Assembly: GCA_027186245.1 (NCBI GenBank) | Contig: CP114499.1 | Span: forward strand, 3,291,001-3,355,000 | Length of the DNA: 64,000 nt | Direction of reading: 5' to 3' | Origin: Coriaria nepalensis | Taxonomy: Eukaryota; Streptophyta; Magnoliopsida; Cucurbitales; Coriariaceae | Shown: piece by piece, positions 12,714 to 25,608 of the stretch | Position numbering within the stretch: the first letter of the stretch is position 1 | How the letters are laid out: each line of letters opens with the position of its first letter | Program-made: the position numbers and the translations under genes | Notes under the pieces: model-generated | Told to the model about the DNA's origin: nothing | What the model saw: the letters and a program-made list of their open reading frames with translations, nothing else | Databases searched by the model: none

Positions 12714-13976
12714 TTACTTGGGCATTTGCTTCAAAAGGTCAGAGACAGAACCACAGTGTGTTGACTTGTACTCGCACTCCTTACAGCATAACTGCAACAG
12801 TTGAATCACTTTAATGCACCTATTATCCAATTGGAAAAGCTAGTAAGCGAATAATCTAGTTTTATTAGTTAAGATTTATGAAATGATATCACAATAGTGG
12901 CGTCAACATAGAAATCAAGTACCAATGTAACTTCAGCTTTAACGCCACAAATCGGCACACACTAGAGAAAGATCAAAATTCAGTGTCGCAAAGTGGAACA
13001 AAATTGGTTTAGTAACTTAGTTCATTGTTCAAATATCTAAAGAGAGCACAACATTTGAAAAAAGAAAAAGAAAAATGGAGTTCTGTCCTCTCACTAGAAT
13101 TTGAGGATATGTGAAGAAACATGATATGAAAGATCGACTTGATGCTTCTTAGGAACCGATTCAAATGTTTGCTAACAAACTTGTAGTGGATGGCTATCAT
13201 TCTTAGAGAAATTTCAGAGGTACACAATAACACAGCAAAAGATATTCGTAGGACATGTTTTAACGAAGTGCTGACTGCACATTGCATTACAAGTTAAAAC
13301 ATTAATTGAATTAAACATGGCTTGAATTGGTGTGCAAGAAAAAAAAATTCCAAACTGAAAAGCATAGCAAAATATTTACTAATACTAAGGCAAAGTGTCA
13401 TTGAATCGGAACCTATAAAGTAGAAACAATCATACTGTCAGCATCAGCATCACAGGCCAGAAACGGAAGTATCATGTGCAAATGGACAATTAAGCATATC
13501 TCCTTTATCATTAAGATAACTGGAAACTTTATACAGCCATTATCGGAAATCTTTCTTCCCATTCTCTCTTTCTCTCAAATTTGACAGAAAAAAAATGCAA
13601 AACTGCTTTCATATGACTGAATAAACATCAATCAAGATGGTTTGAGAAGGAGGCTCTCTCTTCCTATGACGAAAGCCCAAATTTTTATGCTATAATGCAT
13701 AAATGTTATATTCACGACCCTAAATTCCTTATTAACATTCGCGAGGCCATTCTAGGAACAAAACATCTAAGATGATTGCTACTGACATTGAGATTATAAT
13801 TCCGCATACATCCCAATGAAAATTTTCTTCTTTTCCAAGCAACCAAACAGAAGGATCAACAACATAAATTCAATTTTATGTTAGACGCACCTTTGAGGAA
13901 GGAAGTTGTTCTTGGAGAGACAAGCTTGAATGTCGCAAGCCTCTTTCTTGCAAGGCTCTTTGCTCGGCTTTGGCAT
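12714..13976 (-). CDS. CMC4: Cx9C motif-containing protein 4 (CMC4)
   Basis: A small mitochondrial intermembrane-space protein of the twin-Cx9C class, whose members are oxidised and trapped by the MIA40 relay; CMC4 (human p8MTCP1) has no well-defined task. Two exons, 13976-13891 and 12819-12714, join in phase across a 1071-bp GT-AG intron and give 63 residues. Exon 1 encodes MPKPSKEPCKKEACDIQACL and more; exon 2 encodes CIKVIQLLQLCCKEC, then THCGSVSDLLKQ and a stop. Cysteines at 9 and 19 are separated by nine residues, as are those at 30 and 40: the twin Cx9C pair. Extra cysteines at 14, 41, 44 and 51 match the CMC4 pattern. The ATG is the only one in frame that gives the usual short N-terminus. 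The gene is head-to-head with EI24, 897 bp between start codons. Confidence 0.9.
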
Positions 13977-14873
13977 CGATCCCTCGCCCCCCCTCTCTTT
14001 CCCTCTCTCTATTTTCTCCGACTCTCTTTCCCGAGCCTTCGAAATGGCAGCACGGCATTAGATATATGTCGCTATTTTATACCGGATACCGGCTACCGGC
14101 TCAGCCGGAAATAATATATATCGTTTAATATAATTATAAGGAAACTAAAATAGGATAATAACTCTCCTTTACCTAGTTTTTGGATAATTTGTTAGTTACT
14201 CTATAATTAAAATGAGAAGTTTTAATTAGATTTTATGTTAATATAATATAATATATTTTTAATTTTTTAATATTTTAATATTTATCTTTTATTAATTTAT
14301 ATTTTCTTTTTTAATTTAAATTTTAAAATTTAATTAAAAATAAAAATAAAATCCAATCTAATTAAATAAAATAAAATAAAATAAATCAATCTGATCGATC
14401 CACTTCTTCATCACTATTTTACCAATCACTTTTCCATTGCCAACTTATACCAAAAATATTCTAAAACTTTAAAATAGACAAATTAAAAATCTTAATTTAT
14501 TTTGTAATTGATTTTGAGATTGTGCAAATTAGTTTTTTAATTAAGAAAAAGAGATTTTGTGACTTAGAAGGATGATATTATTAAGGAAGAAATTGAAAGT
14601 TAAAAATATAAATTATGATTTAAAAATAAATATAAAATAATAAGTTTGTTAATATAAATATAAATTATTTAAAATAGGATGCTCATAATAAATTTATAAT
14701 TATAATTATAAAGTTTTAAAGGTTTATTATAATTATTTTAAAGTTTTGGGATACTTACTCCAATTTCATCTTCCAATAAGATATATCCACGTGTATTGAG
14801 GCATAATTATGTTTTGAACGCTGTTTACGGAATCTTCGTTTCTTTTCTTCCATCTCGCGCTCAAGTCTCAACA
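13977..14873. promoter_or_regulatory. Shared CMC4/EI24 upstream region
   Basis: The two genes are transcribed away from this block. The CMC4 side has a CT-rich leader (13990-14045 on the plus strand); the middle (14110-14740) is very AT-rich; the EI24 side has a CACGTG G-box core at 14788-14793, 81 bp before the EI24 ATG. A shared promoter is inferred from arrangement only. Confidence 0.45.
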
Positions 14874-17800
14874 ATGGAATCTGCGGAGCCACTGATAAAG
14901 GCTTTGGCGGCGAAGTCCAAGCAAGCTTCGCTGTTATGGCTCGATGGTGTAATAGAAGCCTGTTGTCTTCACCGTGTTGTGATTCTCTGCCTCAGGTTCT
15001 TCCTCTCTCCCATACGAATTTCTTCCCTCCACTCTTGTGTTTCTAGGAAATCTAATTTTGCTTTCCGTTTGGTAACCGAGGAAAATCAGTAGGGGAAAAA
15101 TTTTTGGGGAACAGTTTTGTTAGTGGCTAAGAACTCTTCTCTTGATGAGGTTTTGATTTAAAACAGTTCGGAATTCCTCTACAGGCTCGATTGAGCGAGC
15201 TGCTTTATTTACCAAAACTTCTATTGATTCGCAGGTCTAGAAAGCTTTTGATCAGAACAGGACAGTGTTTTCTACTGAACGGTCTAATCTTCTTAGGAAG
15301 GTATAATTTCTCCTCATATCTGGCCAGTGTGATTGAAAAATTCGAAGCATTTAAATCTTACAAGCATTTGTTTAGGGGTAAGGAATTTCAATTTCTTAGA
15401 TAAACGACATTGCAGAATAACTTAATTAGTTAGTTGCTATTGATACAATTTAGCAACTCACTCGCCTTTATCCAGATTTTTAGTTGAAAACTTATTTCTT
15501 CTGGGTTACTGAATAATGCATTTAAGATTTATGAAAGCATCGATACTCAAGAATTGGATTTATTTCTCCTTCTTGTCCGTGTTGCAGTTTATTCATACTA
15601 AAGTCAGTCATCATCCCAATGCTGCTATGGATATTACCTGATCAATCGTCACAGATTAATTCCCAAGAATTGAGCTCCTTTGATGGTGTTTTAAATTTTT
15701 ATTCCTTCTTACGTAATGGACTGGTACAATTTTTTTATGTAAGTATGCAGTTGTACCTGGATCATTACTCTGGACTGTCAGATCATGTTGCCATTTTAAG
15801 TTTTAACAATAGTTTGTCACAGTGGACCCTCATTAATGTTCATTGATTCAAATTTCCTAACATATTCTCATTAAGTATCTTTTATCTGAATATGCAGTTA
15901 TTTTGGTTCTACCCCTTGTACATTCTCAGCTTCATTCTGAGCGCTCTCTGGTAATTCATTTAACCCATATTACTTTCTCTGGTAGGTACATATTTTATTC
16001 TATCATTCTCCTAGCATACAGCCATAACTGGCAGGCTGACCTTTATATTATGGCTGTATAGGCATGCAAATGTAGTATATTCAAACTGCTATATCTAAGG
16101 TATTTATATGCTTGGGGTTTTGATGGCTTTTCTATGCCTCAGGCCCTTAACTACTTGCATCATTGATCTATTTGAAACCAGTAGAATAGATTATTACAGC
16201 ATCGTATAAATTTAATTGTATTACTTGTTTCGTTGAGCTCCTTCCTGTTATACCGTTACTTGTCTAACTTATTGTAACTATCCTTTCGTTTCAAAGTAGC
16301 TTTTTTATTACCCGGGTCTTTCAGATTGAAAAGTATGTTTAATTCAGGTACAATGACATTGCTAAATATGGTTTTGCTGCAATTGGACTACCAGAGCCTC
16401 TTACAGTAGACTCCTTGAGACAAAATAAGGAAGAGGTATCTCCATTGCAAAATACAGCTCGTATGGATAGACCAGCTGGGTTGGGCGGGTAGGTTTCCAA
16501 GTTAGTCGCTGTTGATATTTTTGAAATATAAACCACTCTGAATTTCATGTAGTTAGGTTATTTCTGGTACTCAATTAAGGAGGTTATGCTGGAGATTTTT
16601 ATGCTTCATTTATGTAGCCTTCTTTTCTTTATTTCTTTACTTATTTTTTTCTGTTGTTGTTTCAGAGTCATGATTGGGATAGGAGAGCAGGTTTATTCAG
16701 CACTTCTGATGACCTTCTTCTTCCTTGAGGTGTGATAACTTCTCTTGATAACCTAATTCATCCCTGATTTTGTTTTGTTTACTCTTTCGCGATGGTTTTC
16801 ATTCTGCATGAATTCCTATTTCAGTATTTGGGCTTCTTATTCGGAGTTAATGCATTCTCACTGAGTCAAATTACAACTTTTAAGATGACAGATATTGTTA
16901 CCGATATATGCAGGTCTATATTGCAGCATTCTTTCCTTACATAGGGAAGCCGCTCAATTTCCTACTTCTATCCTGGATGTATGCCTATTACTGCTTTGAG
17001 TATGTGCTTTCTCTATATCACGAGTTTTCATTATGCACTCAGTAATTGCTTGATCATTGCTAATCTTATATATATATATAATTCTATTAGGTACAAATGG
17101 AACTTTACTGAAGTGAGTCTGGATAAACGGCTGGACTTCTTCGAGTCTAACTGGGCGTTCTTTGCTGGTTTTGGTAACACAATGCGAGTTCTGTGTTTTA
17201 GTTGTTTCATTACCGAATTTATTCTTATGAAGTATTGTGTTTTGCATGGACAATTCTATATTGGAGGATTATATTGATTGTCAAACTTTGATTTTAATAA
17301 GCTCTATTTTGATAAGACTTTTATTATTGGACCCGTTATTGAATATCAAATTAATTTTATGGAGCATATATGTTAATATCTACTGAATGCCTTGACCTCA
17401 AGCTCATTTCTCTTTCCATGATTTAAGCCTTAGAACTGTTTGTGCTTTTTTTGAGATGTAACTAGCTGTAATGTCCTTTCCAGGAAGTCCTTGTGTTCTG
17501 TCAATTTTCTTTTTCTCACCACTTGTGGGATATGGAGTGATGGCTATACTCTATCCATTGGTATGTCAGATCTTTTCCATTTTCTTTTCTTTCCTTTTTT
17601 TCTTCCCCTTTCTCTTACTGTATCGAATTCATGACTTCTTCGTTCTTCCTTGAGTCTTCATGTGCTTCAGTTCTTTAGTATGTTTACATAATTTTATTTT
17701 GTTCCAGTTTGTCTTAGCTGCAACAGTCTCAAGGGTTGAGCAAGATATTGCTACTCAACGGAGGAAATGGAGAGGTGCAGGACTGGGAAGGATTCCAATA

Positions 17801-18545
17801 TTTTATGCGGCAGATACATTTTCGTAAGTTTACTTATTTTCTGTAAGAAATACATGCTTTCGGAGTCTGCGATAGTATTACTTTAGTATAAAAAATACAC
17901 TGTTGTCTAAGAAGCAAAATCGTGACATCACTCCAAATTTTCTTTTCTTATCTGTCAGAGTAACTAAGATATTACTATTTGAGCCATTCTTAAGATAATT
18001 GGCCCATTTGAAACTTTGAAGACTGAGTTTGATTCAAGGAAATCTAGATTGACATAATTATTGCTGGAGATTATATGTATCACCCTCTAACAAACCAATA
18101 AAGAAAACCAGCTACTGATTTTCTCATCTTCGGATAGCATCATAAATAGCAATCTCATAAATAGCATCAGAAAACCAGCTACTTGTTCTGTAGGATGCGC
18201 GTCTTGTCTCTCTTTCCTCAGCAATCTCAAGAACAGAAGCAAGAAAACAAGGCACTTTAAAAGCACCCATTACATGAACAGGTAATATACAACCCATGTC
18301 CAATCCGGGTATACGCTCTGTTTGCATATACAACCCACTTAACACTTCTCTGATCTGCGTAGGCATAGCAAGCTTGCATGATATCAAATCCGGGTATACG
18401 CTCTGTTTGCAGTTTTTCCTTTTCATATCATGTGGATGCTGTTTTAATTAGCCTTACAATTTTGATTCGTCTTGTTTCCAACAGGGCTAGGAGTTGGTCT
18501 GTACGGGAAATTATGTTTCTAACCCACATTGTAAATTATGTTTAA
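14874..18545 (+). CDS. EI24: EI24/PIG8-type ER membrane protein
   Basis: EI24 (etoposide-induced 2.4) is an ER multi-span membrane protein; animal EI24 works in autophagy and p53 responses, while the plant protein is little studied. Eleven exons join in phase: 14874-14995, 15235-15300, 15588-15738, 15898-15950, 16348-16488, 16666-16729, 16914-16999, 17091-17173, 17484-17560, 17708-17823 and 18485-18545, giving 339 residues. Family landmarks are RSRKLLIRTGQCFLLNGLIF (exon 2), the hydrophobic GVMIGIGEQVYSALLMTFFF, LNFLLLSWMYAYYCFEYKWN, DKRLDFFESNWAFFAGFGSP, and FFFSPLVGYGVMAILYPLF. At least five hydrophobic spans are visible. The start ATG begins MESAEPLIKAL, followed by the conserved EACCLHRVVILC. 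The last exon is the least certain: it was chosen because its phase fits, it follows a CAACAG acceptor, and it ends in a stop after 20 residues. Confidence 0.9.
18303..18411. repeat. 24-bp direct repeat in EI24 last intron
   Basis: An identical 24-base word beginning ATCCGGGTATACGCTCTG occurs at 18303-18326 and 18388-18411, 85 bp apart. Nearby, GAAAACCAGCTACT (near 18105 and 18170) and ATAAATAGCA words are also repeated. The stretch is more GC-rich than the rest of the intron and may be a small inserted sequence. Confidence 0.8.
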
Positions 18546-20241
18546 ATTATACTAAACATATAATACTATGGCTTTCTTCGTAAGCACTTTCCCTGTATAT
18601 CCTCCTAACAGTTCTATGTCGACAGAACATTATATAAGTTTTGGTTTAATTTGTTCGATGCAAAAACATTATAAGACTTATAGTCTGTCTAACAATTAAG
18701 CTTATTAATGTAGGATTTACATTTTTGTGTTTAGGATTTGTGAGCGATGTGGGGTTTTAAATTCATTGAGGTGAAGGGGAAGATTACTAATTTTAAGAAT
18801 TAGTAAGGAGTGTTTAATGAGAATATTGGGCGTTTACCTTTTAATAATTTTATTAGAAATGCATGTCAATTTCTGTCGAAGAAGTGTAGTAAACCAATCA
18901 AAAAGTTAAGAGAAAATTTAATCAAGCAAAATCTTAATTGGGTGAAAAGTTGAGCATTTTGTTCGTTGGGTGATTGTCATATTGGTTTGAGCGAGTAGAT
19001 CAAGATAAGGCAAGTAGTTTAAAGAATCCATTTGGTGGGTTGATGGGATCGGAGGTTAAATGGATGGTTCATGCATATGGTAATTATTATTATTAACTAT
19101 CATATTAGATATAAAATATAATAAAAGTTGATTTTAGGTGTAAAATTAAATTTTTTATTTCTTATAATATATTACATGGTAATTTTGTTACCAAATTTCT
19201 TAAAATATTTTCATTTTATATTTTATAATAATTTCTTAAAATATCGTAATTTAATATTTTAATTTAATCTTATCATAACCTTTGTTTTGATAATAGAATC
19301 ATATTATCATAATTTTTTTGTTTGATAAATGAATTTGAATTTAAAAATTTATTAAAGAAATAAAATATATATTAATGAAAAAAATAAGAAACAATTATTT
19401 ATATTAATTTTTTTCTTAATCTTATCATAATTTTTATTTTGATAATTACTATAATCTTATTATAATTTTTGTTTAATAAGATTATAATTTTTATATAAAT
19501 GAATTTAAATTTGAAAATTCATGGTGACACACAATATAAAGTAAATGAAACAAAAATATATAAAATAATTATTTATGTTATTTTTTTATTAGTACAAAAA
19601 GAAAAAAAATCGATAAATAAGTAAACCCCTCTTTCAAATCTCATTTTTATCTTTTATATATTTTTTGATTTTATATCTCTCGTACTTTTAATTTTATATC
19701 TTTTCAAATAATTTTCATAATTTAAATATTATTATTTTTTAATATAATAAAAAGTCAAATGTATAATTATTTTAATAATTTTTATTATCAAACTAAAGAT
19801 TGACGTATAAACGGACTAGTAACTTATAGGCTCAATTGTACGACCCGCTTGAGGTTGACTAGTTTGTTATCATTAGCCGTATCGTCTAAAAGTTGAGAGT
19901 TTGGTAGATGGGTCGCCCTCCTCCGCTCTAGAGACAAACGTCAGAAATTAGCCTGATCTTCTCTGCCTTATCTACCAAGCGAAGTGCTTTGGCCACGATG
20001 TTGACAAGGAAAGGAGAGAGTGTCACCTTATCTTATAGACATTTTTCTGTGGTATTATTTATCTGTGCTTCATATTCCACGACAGATGTGAAGAAACGAG
20101 AACTGAGTAGTTCCTTTGACTGCCCAATCTCTCTTTACATATATATATTTACAAACATTATCGGCAAAGCATTCAACACCTCTAGTTTACAATTTTATAA
20201 AATCATGCTTTTGAAATTTACATTTTGCCTTCGAATTTGGG
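18546..20241. other. AT-rich intergenic DNA
   Basis: Between the convergent EI24 and AsnRS genes. It contains the two 3' UTRs and a strongly AT-rich middle (about 19080-19800) with poly-A/T tracts. No coding signal was recognised. Confidence 0.5.
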
Positions 20242-23200
20242 TTAGTTGTTGAGTTTGATGCCATAGCTTCTAGGGAAAGGAATAGCATCTCGGATGTCAG
20301 CAAGACCAGTTGCAAAGAGGACCAGACTATCTAATCCAAGATTGAATCCAGAGTGCTTTACTGTTCCATGACTTCTTAGATTCAAGTACCATTCATATTG
20401 CTCTCTTTCAAGCCCCAATTCCTCAATCCTGCAAATAAGGGTATGCTTGGTAAGGTTTTTTTAAAAATATTTTTTACAGTTTGAAACATGAAAACCGGTT
20501 TTGGGAGGGGACAAGCTTGCTCGGTAATTATTTTTGTGTCAGTTTTGATCTAAAAAATATTTTTAAAAAATGGGAAAAATTGTGAAAAACAAAATGCAAA
20601 AATCATGAATTCTATATTTCAAAAAATGAATTTTGCATTTATGCTACTGAAAATTCGATTTTTTTTGCCAACATGAACCAAACGGATTTAATACTCAAAA
20701 AACTGATTTCTTGTTTCCAGTTTTTTTGTCATCTTTATTGCCTATCAAAGCCTAAATCTCTCTCGATGTAATAAATCGATACTAACATGTGACGGTTTTT
20801 GAAATGCAAAATTCAACTTGGGATAAAATTCAGTTTGTGTATCCTAATCAAATTGGACTTTGGACCTAAATTGGGATGAAAATAATGATGCCTTAAGGAA
20901 GCTGTAGGGTAGAGCTAGAATGCAATACCTTGTGCTTAACCTATCGAAGCGCTCCTCATTTTGGCTACCAGAGATTACTAGTCCCACCTGTACATAATTT
21001 CCATAAGGGTTGTAATATTGAGTTGAGTGGCACAAACACCATAATCCAAAAATAAAAAAATAAATAAATAAAATCCACTTTATGGAGGGGAAAAATGTCA
21101 TTGAAAGCTTGCCTTTGGGACGACCAAATCAAATGCAGCAACTGTTTTTCCATCGTCGTTTTGGTGTACAAAAAATGGTTTGACTTCTTTCGGATAGTTG
21201 TATACTATTACCGGTTTCTTAAATATATTGTCAGCCAAGTAACTGCAAATGTTGAAGAGATCACAATGTTGAAATTTTGTCCAACACCCATCTCTGAAAA
21301 TGATACCGTATTTGGCATAATTACCATACTTTTGCTTACCTAAGATGATCAGAGGTTAAAGCAGCCCCCCACTCGTGCTTTATTTCAGATTTTTCGTTAG
21401 TCGCCTGTACGCGGAAAGATAACGAAACGTGCAAATGGATAAGATATGTGATATAGAATGAAGGGTTACATTAAAGTGATTTACCTTTTTTAACAAGCCA
21501 AGTGCTTCATTGTAGGTGATCTTTTCGAAAGAACTTGAAATTGTTGATTGAAGGCGATCAATGCTGATTTTGTCAATTCGTTTGTTAACAAATTTCATAT
21601 CCTCGGAACAATTGTCCAAGATCCATTTACAGAGGAACTTGAGGAAGTCTTCAGCACAGGTAATTACATCCTAAGAAACACCAGAAAAGATTTGTGAAAT
21701 AGCTGTAAGATTTATGAAATTTGGTCTCGTGAATAAGATATTTATGCAGACATGGATTAGATTCACTTAAGGGAACAAAAGGATATCATCAGAAGCACAA
21801 ATAATTTCCGTATAGCTTCAATCGGCTTTCTGTACTTAAAGAGTAAACCTCTTCTTTAAAATCCAATGATATTGAATAAGGTATTGCAATCAATTTAGTG
21901 TAGAATGGTGAATTAGAGACAATAGAAATTTGCTTAGACTGTGAAAGTTCTCAACATGTATGTAAGTAATAACATCTTCAAGGTGATTAACAGTATTCCA
22001 CCTGATTGAAAATTTAGTTACCGAAACGCCTAGACATGACATATTCCATTCCCAAATAATTATTGTAAGGACTAGCAGAATCTTTTGATACTTATTTGCA
22101 CAGGTTAAGCGATCAATAATGATTACTCTGTAAGAAATAAGAATAAGATGAAAAGTAATGATGATTGAAAATCAAAACCATATACCTGTAGTTGTGAGAA
22201 AGCAATTTGGCTCTCAACCATCCACATTTCGGCTGAATGTTTTGCCGGGTCTGTTTTATTAGCTCTAAATCTCGGCCCACATGAGTAAACATTGCCAAGG
22301 GCACATGCATAACTCTCTAGGTGTAGATGTCCCGAAGCAGTTAGAAAAACTTGTTGTTGAGAGAAGAAATCTTCTGATAAGTTCCCTTCAAAATCATTTT
22401 TGTGCGAAGGATCGGATTTTGGTTGTTCTCTTGCTGCTTCCAACTCTGACACTAGTTCATTTGCTTTCTGTAAATCCTGAGTTGCAGCACGTAGAGCTTC
22501 CTTGTTGCTGTCACTTCGATTGAGCTCTTCCACTATTTTGATCTTCTCCTTCACAGCAGCCTTGACAACTTCAAGACTAATACCATCTGTTCCATAAGAG
22601 ACTATTGGCTCAACCTTAGCACTTGCTTTTCCCTTGAGAGTAGTAAGAAAGAACTTTTCACTAGATTCATCCGAGTCGGAAGTCGTTATGGTTGGTAGTT
22701 GTACGTATATGAATCCATGAATTTGGAAGAATGTGTGAGTTGCAAAAGTCAAGGCACCACGAATTCGCATAACAGAGGCTACCTAAATAATGCAGAGCGT
22801 GTCAATTTGCAGTACAAATGGGCAATAATTTGTTATAATAGGAACTTGATCTCCTTAAGCATGATCAAATATATAATTTTATCGAGTTGTAGGAAGAAAA
22901 ACTAAAGTTTAAATGAAGATATTAAGTGGAATTCTCTAAAGAACTAAAGAGAATACACCTTTTATCAAAATCATTCTAAGGATTCATGACTTATCCAATT
23001 AACAATAACATTTTCGAAGAACAATCTGACTCAAAGCACTCTATGGGTCGATCAAAAAGAAGAACAATCTATAACAGGATAGAAAGAAACATGGGAGAAA
23101 AATAAATGAGCTTTACACATTACCGTAGTAGTCCGATGCCGAAAATGAGTATAATCCCTCAACATTTCAATTGGCAATCGCTTCTTCGACAATGGATACG

Positions 23201-23871
23201 TATCCGGATCCACTGTCCCTATATGTAAAATATTATCCACTTTAAGCTCAATACCATGCTTTCCTTGTACAGACGGCTGCTTCAATATGCCTTTCACTAA
23301 TATACAAGTTCCCGTTGGTAAGAGCTGGAAAAGGGGATGTAAGGAGGACTCCACTACAACCTGACAATCAAATTAATCACTCAATTCGTATACAATAACC
23401 AGTTCAAGCTTCGTGAACTTGCTTATATCATCATCATAACACGAAAATTACCTGAAGACTTGCCACACAAGAACCATCGCTCACAGCCAGAAAGGCGGTG
23501 GAAGAAATGTGAGGCTTAGGAGGACCTGCTGCTCCCAATTTTTCACTGACGTTGTAATTAGTACCACAAACAAGTTTCAGAAAGGACCTCAAAATGGGGA
23601 TTCGCGATTGAAGCACTTCTGTGCAGCTCACATCTTTTGTGGGCCCGGATTCGGATGGCTTATCGAGGGATGACGGAGGAGGTGGAGGCTGCCCTTTGAT
23701 CACTTCCTTTGACGACTTGACCCATCCTCCAATCACCATTATTTGACCAACCAGTCCGATTCCGCCGTCACTGCGCTCCAATATGGTTTTCAAGAGAACC
23801 CGATTCGAGTAGTTGGAAGTTGTAGGAATGGTGTTGGCGGTGGCGGTTGTGGTTGGTTTTGAGGCGGCCAT
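20242..23871 (-). CDS. Asparaginyl-tRNA synthetase, divergent cytosolic paralogue
   Basis: Class II synthetase family; canonical members join asparagine to tRNA-Asn in the cytosol. Eight exons in phase: 23871-23452, 23360-23124, 22782-22186, 21670-21485, 21404-21340, 21242-21113, 20987-20929 and 20428-20242, giving 626 residues, near the size of plant cytosolic enzymes. The N-terminal half holds the OB-fold anticodon-binding domain (GGWVKSSKE; HPLFQLLPTG). Exon 3 has motif 1 (FFQIHGFIYVQLPTITTSD), then the plant-specific WHEP-like helical insert (EVVKAAVKEKIKIVEELN...) and motif 2 (GPRFRANKTDPAKH). Exons 6-8 hold ISGSQNEERFDRL and motif 3. Motif 2 reads FRAN where FRAE is usual, and motif 3 reads GLDS where GFER is usual, so two ATP-site residues are changed. 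It resembles the NS2-type paralogue rather than the housekeeping enzyme. Intron 6 starts with GC. Confidence 0.93.
20988..21112 (-). other. GC-AG intron of AsnRS gene
   Basis: After FDLVVPK (CCA AAG) the minus strand reads GCAAGC, and the next exon starts after ACAG with GTGGGACTAG (VGLVISGSQ). The family sequence is continuous across this join, so the 125-bp intron uses a GC donor in a good AAG|GCAAG context. Confidence 0.85.
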
Positions 23872-24839
23872 TTACGGGTATGAATGAAGGACTAGAGAGA
23901 GAGAGAGAGAGAGAGAGAAAGGATTGTGAGGGTATGAGAGAGTTGGGAGGAGAAGATATAGTGATCAAGTTCCAATAAGAAGGGTGTTTGAGTTGGGGAA
24001 GTTATGCTAAAACTGAGGTCAGAGAGGATTGAGGTAGACGGAAGGGATTGTTTCTCAAGTTTTGATTTCATTTTTGGAGACAGAAATTGGATGTTTAGTG
24101 TTGCACGGTTTGGTATTCTTCAAAGTTGGGGCATGGCCTTTCCCTCCTAAACTTTCCTCATGAAACCCGCACGTGGATCTAACGGTCAAATTTTTACTAC
24201 AAATTTATTTGAAAAAAATTATCATAGCCGTTTAGATTAATCTGCGCGTCGCCCATATCTGATACTAGTTTGTATAGAATCTCAAAACGGAATAATCTTC
24301 ACATATTTGTATTCAATTAATTAATCCGTACAACTACGTGTTCCAAATTTAGTAATCTCTTTGTATTCTGCAATCTGCATGGTTAATTAATAAACATTAT
24401 TTTATTTATTTTAAATTTGTTTTTTGGGCCCAGAGGGTGAAGCCCATGAGCCCAGTATTTTTATTCCCAAGCAGAAAAAGATACTATATGTGTATGTATG
24501 TATGTATATATACATCCGTGACCATTACATCCACGACAAAACAGAATCATCTTGGCCGCTCGTTCATTCACCTATCATGATTTCAATATTTTAATTACTC
24601 AAAAGCTTCCCTTTTCTTACTACACTAATCCCACTTGTTATTTTCTTGACGCGGGAATTGCGGTGAAAGGAAATAATTACTCTGAGGATTTGATTAATTT
24701 AGTAATCACTATGGTTAGTTTAATCCTTCTCTTTTTCCCTGAGGATTACATAATTAATTACATGATAAGAGTTGAGTTTTATCAGCCACACACAAAAGGG
24801 TAGGGAACTCTGAAATGGACTTCATTGACTTTAGGGTCC

Positions 24840-24870
<31 letters not shown>

Positions 24871-25608
24871 GGGAAAGCCATGAAAACTGGTTACGTGGGG
24901 CCAATTATATGTATATCGATGGGAAATCTAGTGGACCCTTCAGCTTAAATCCTAAGAAATCCACGTACGTTTTGAATAATTTTTTTTTTCTTTTTTTTTT
25001 TTAAATATGATTAAGCGATGAAAACGAGAGGAGGTGTAAAGGCGATCATCTCGATCGACAAAACTGTACAAGTCGGAACAAAAGTCGGTCATCACATCAC
25101 AGCGTCTCTAATCTAGATTTTTGAAGTTGAGAATGTTTGGATGGATCATATTAGATACATACCGTATTAGTGTTGTGATATATGTATAATATAACAGTGT
25201 ATACAAATTTATAGGGTTTGAGATTCCTCCCAATATAACCATATCCGACCGACAAGAGTACTGCCTCCGACCATCGATACTGTCGGGTAGGTCGGAAGGG
25301 TTTAAGGGGGACCGTATCGTTCTAGGTAACATATTTATGAACTCTGAATCCAAACAATTTAATATTTATATATCCTCCTATACAATCTCACTCTCTTCTA
25401 TTCTGTGATCCCTTTGGATCCAAAAAAAAAAAAAAACTAACAAATTACATCCCCACAACAATCCAGGAAACCAAATTCGTCCAAAAAAGATTTTAAAAAA
25501 ACTACAGGGACATTAACAGAGAATTATCATGATCTTTCTCTTGGCACACAAAGCTTAAGACATTATGATTACGACCTAAGATCAACAGCTGTGAATTGTG
25601 ATTACTTA
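23872..25608. other. AsnRS promoter and TCP 3' flank
   Basis: A GA-rich microsatellite (23893-23919) lies just upstream of the AsnRS ATG, probably in its 5' UTR. A TTA trinucleotide run lies at 24840-24870. The rest is AT-rich with no recognisable gene. Confidence 0.5.
24840..24870. repeat. (TTA)n microsatellite
   Basis: About ten perfect TTA units in intergenic DNA. Confidence 0.95.

Noticed and set aside
18124..18426. 100-codon minus-strand ORF in the EI24 last intron
   Set aside because: Its sequence contains repeated words caused by DNA-level direct repeats, and no protein family was recognised.
22281..22523. 80-codon plus-strand ORF over the AsnRS exon 3
   Set aside because: Antisense shadow of the WHEP-like insert.
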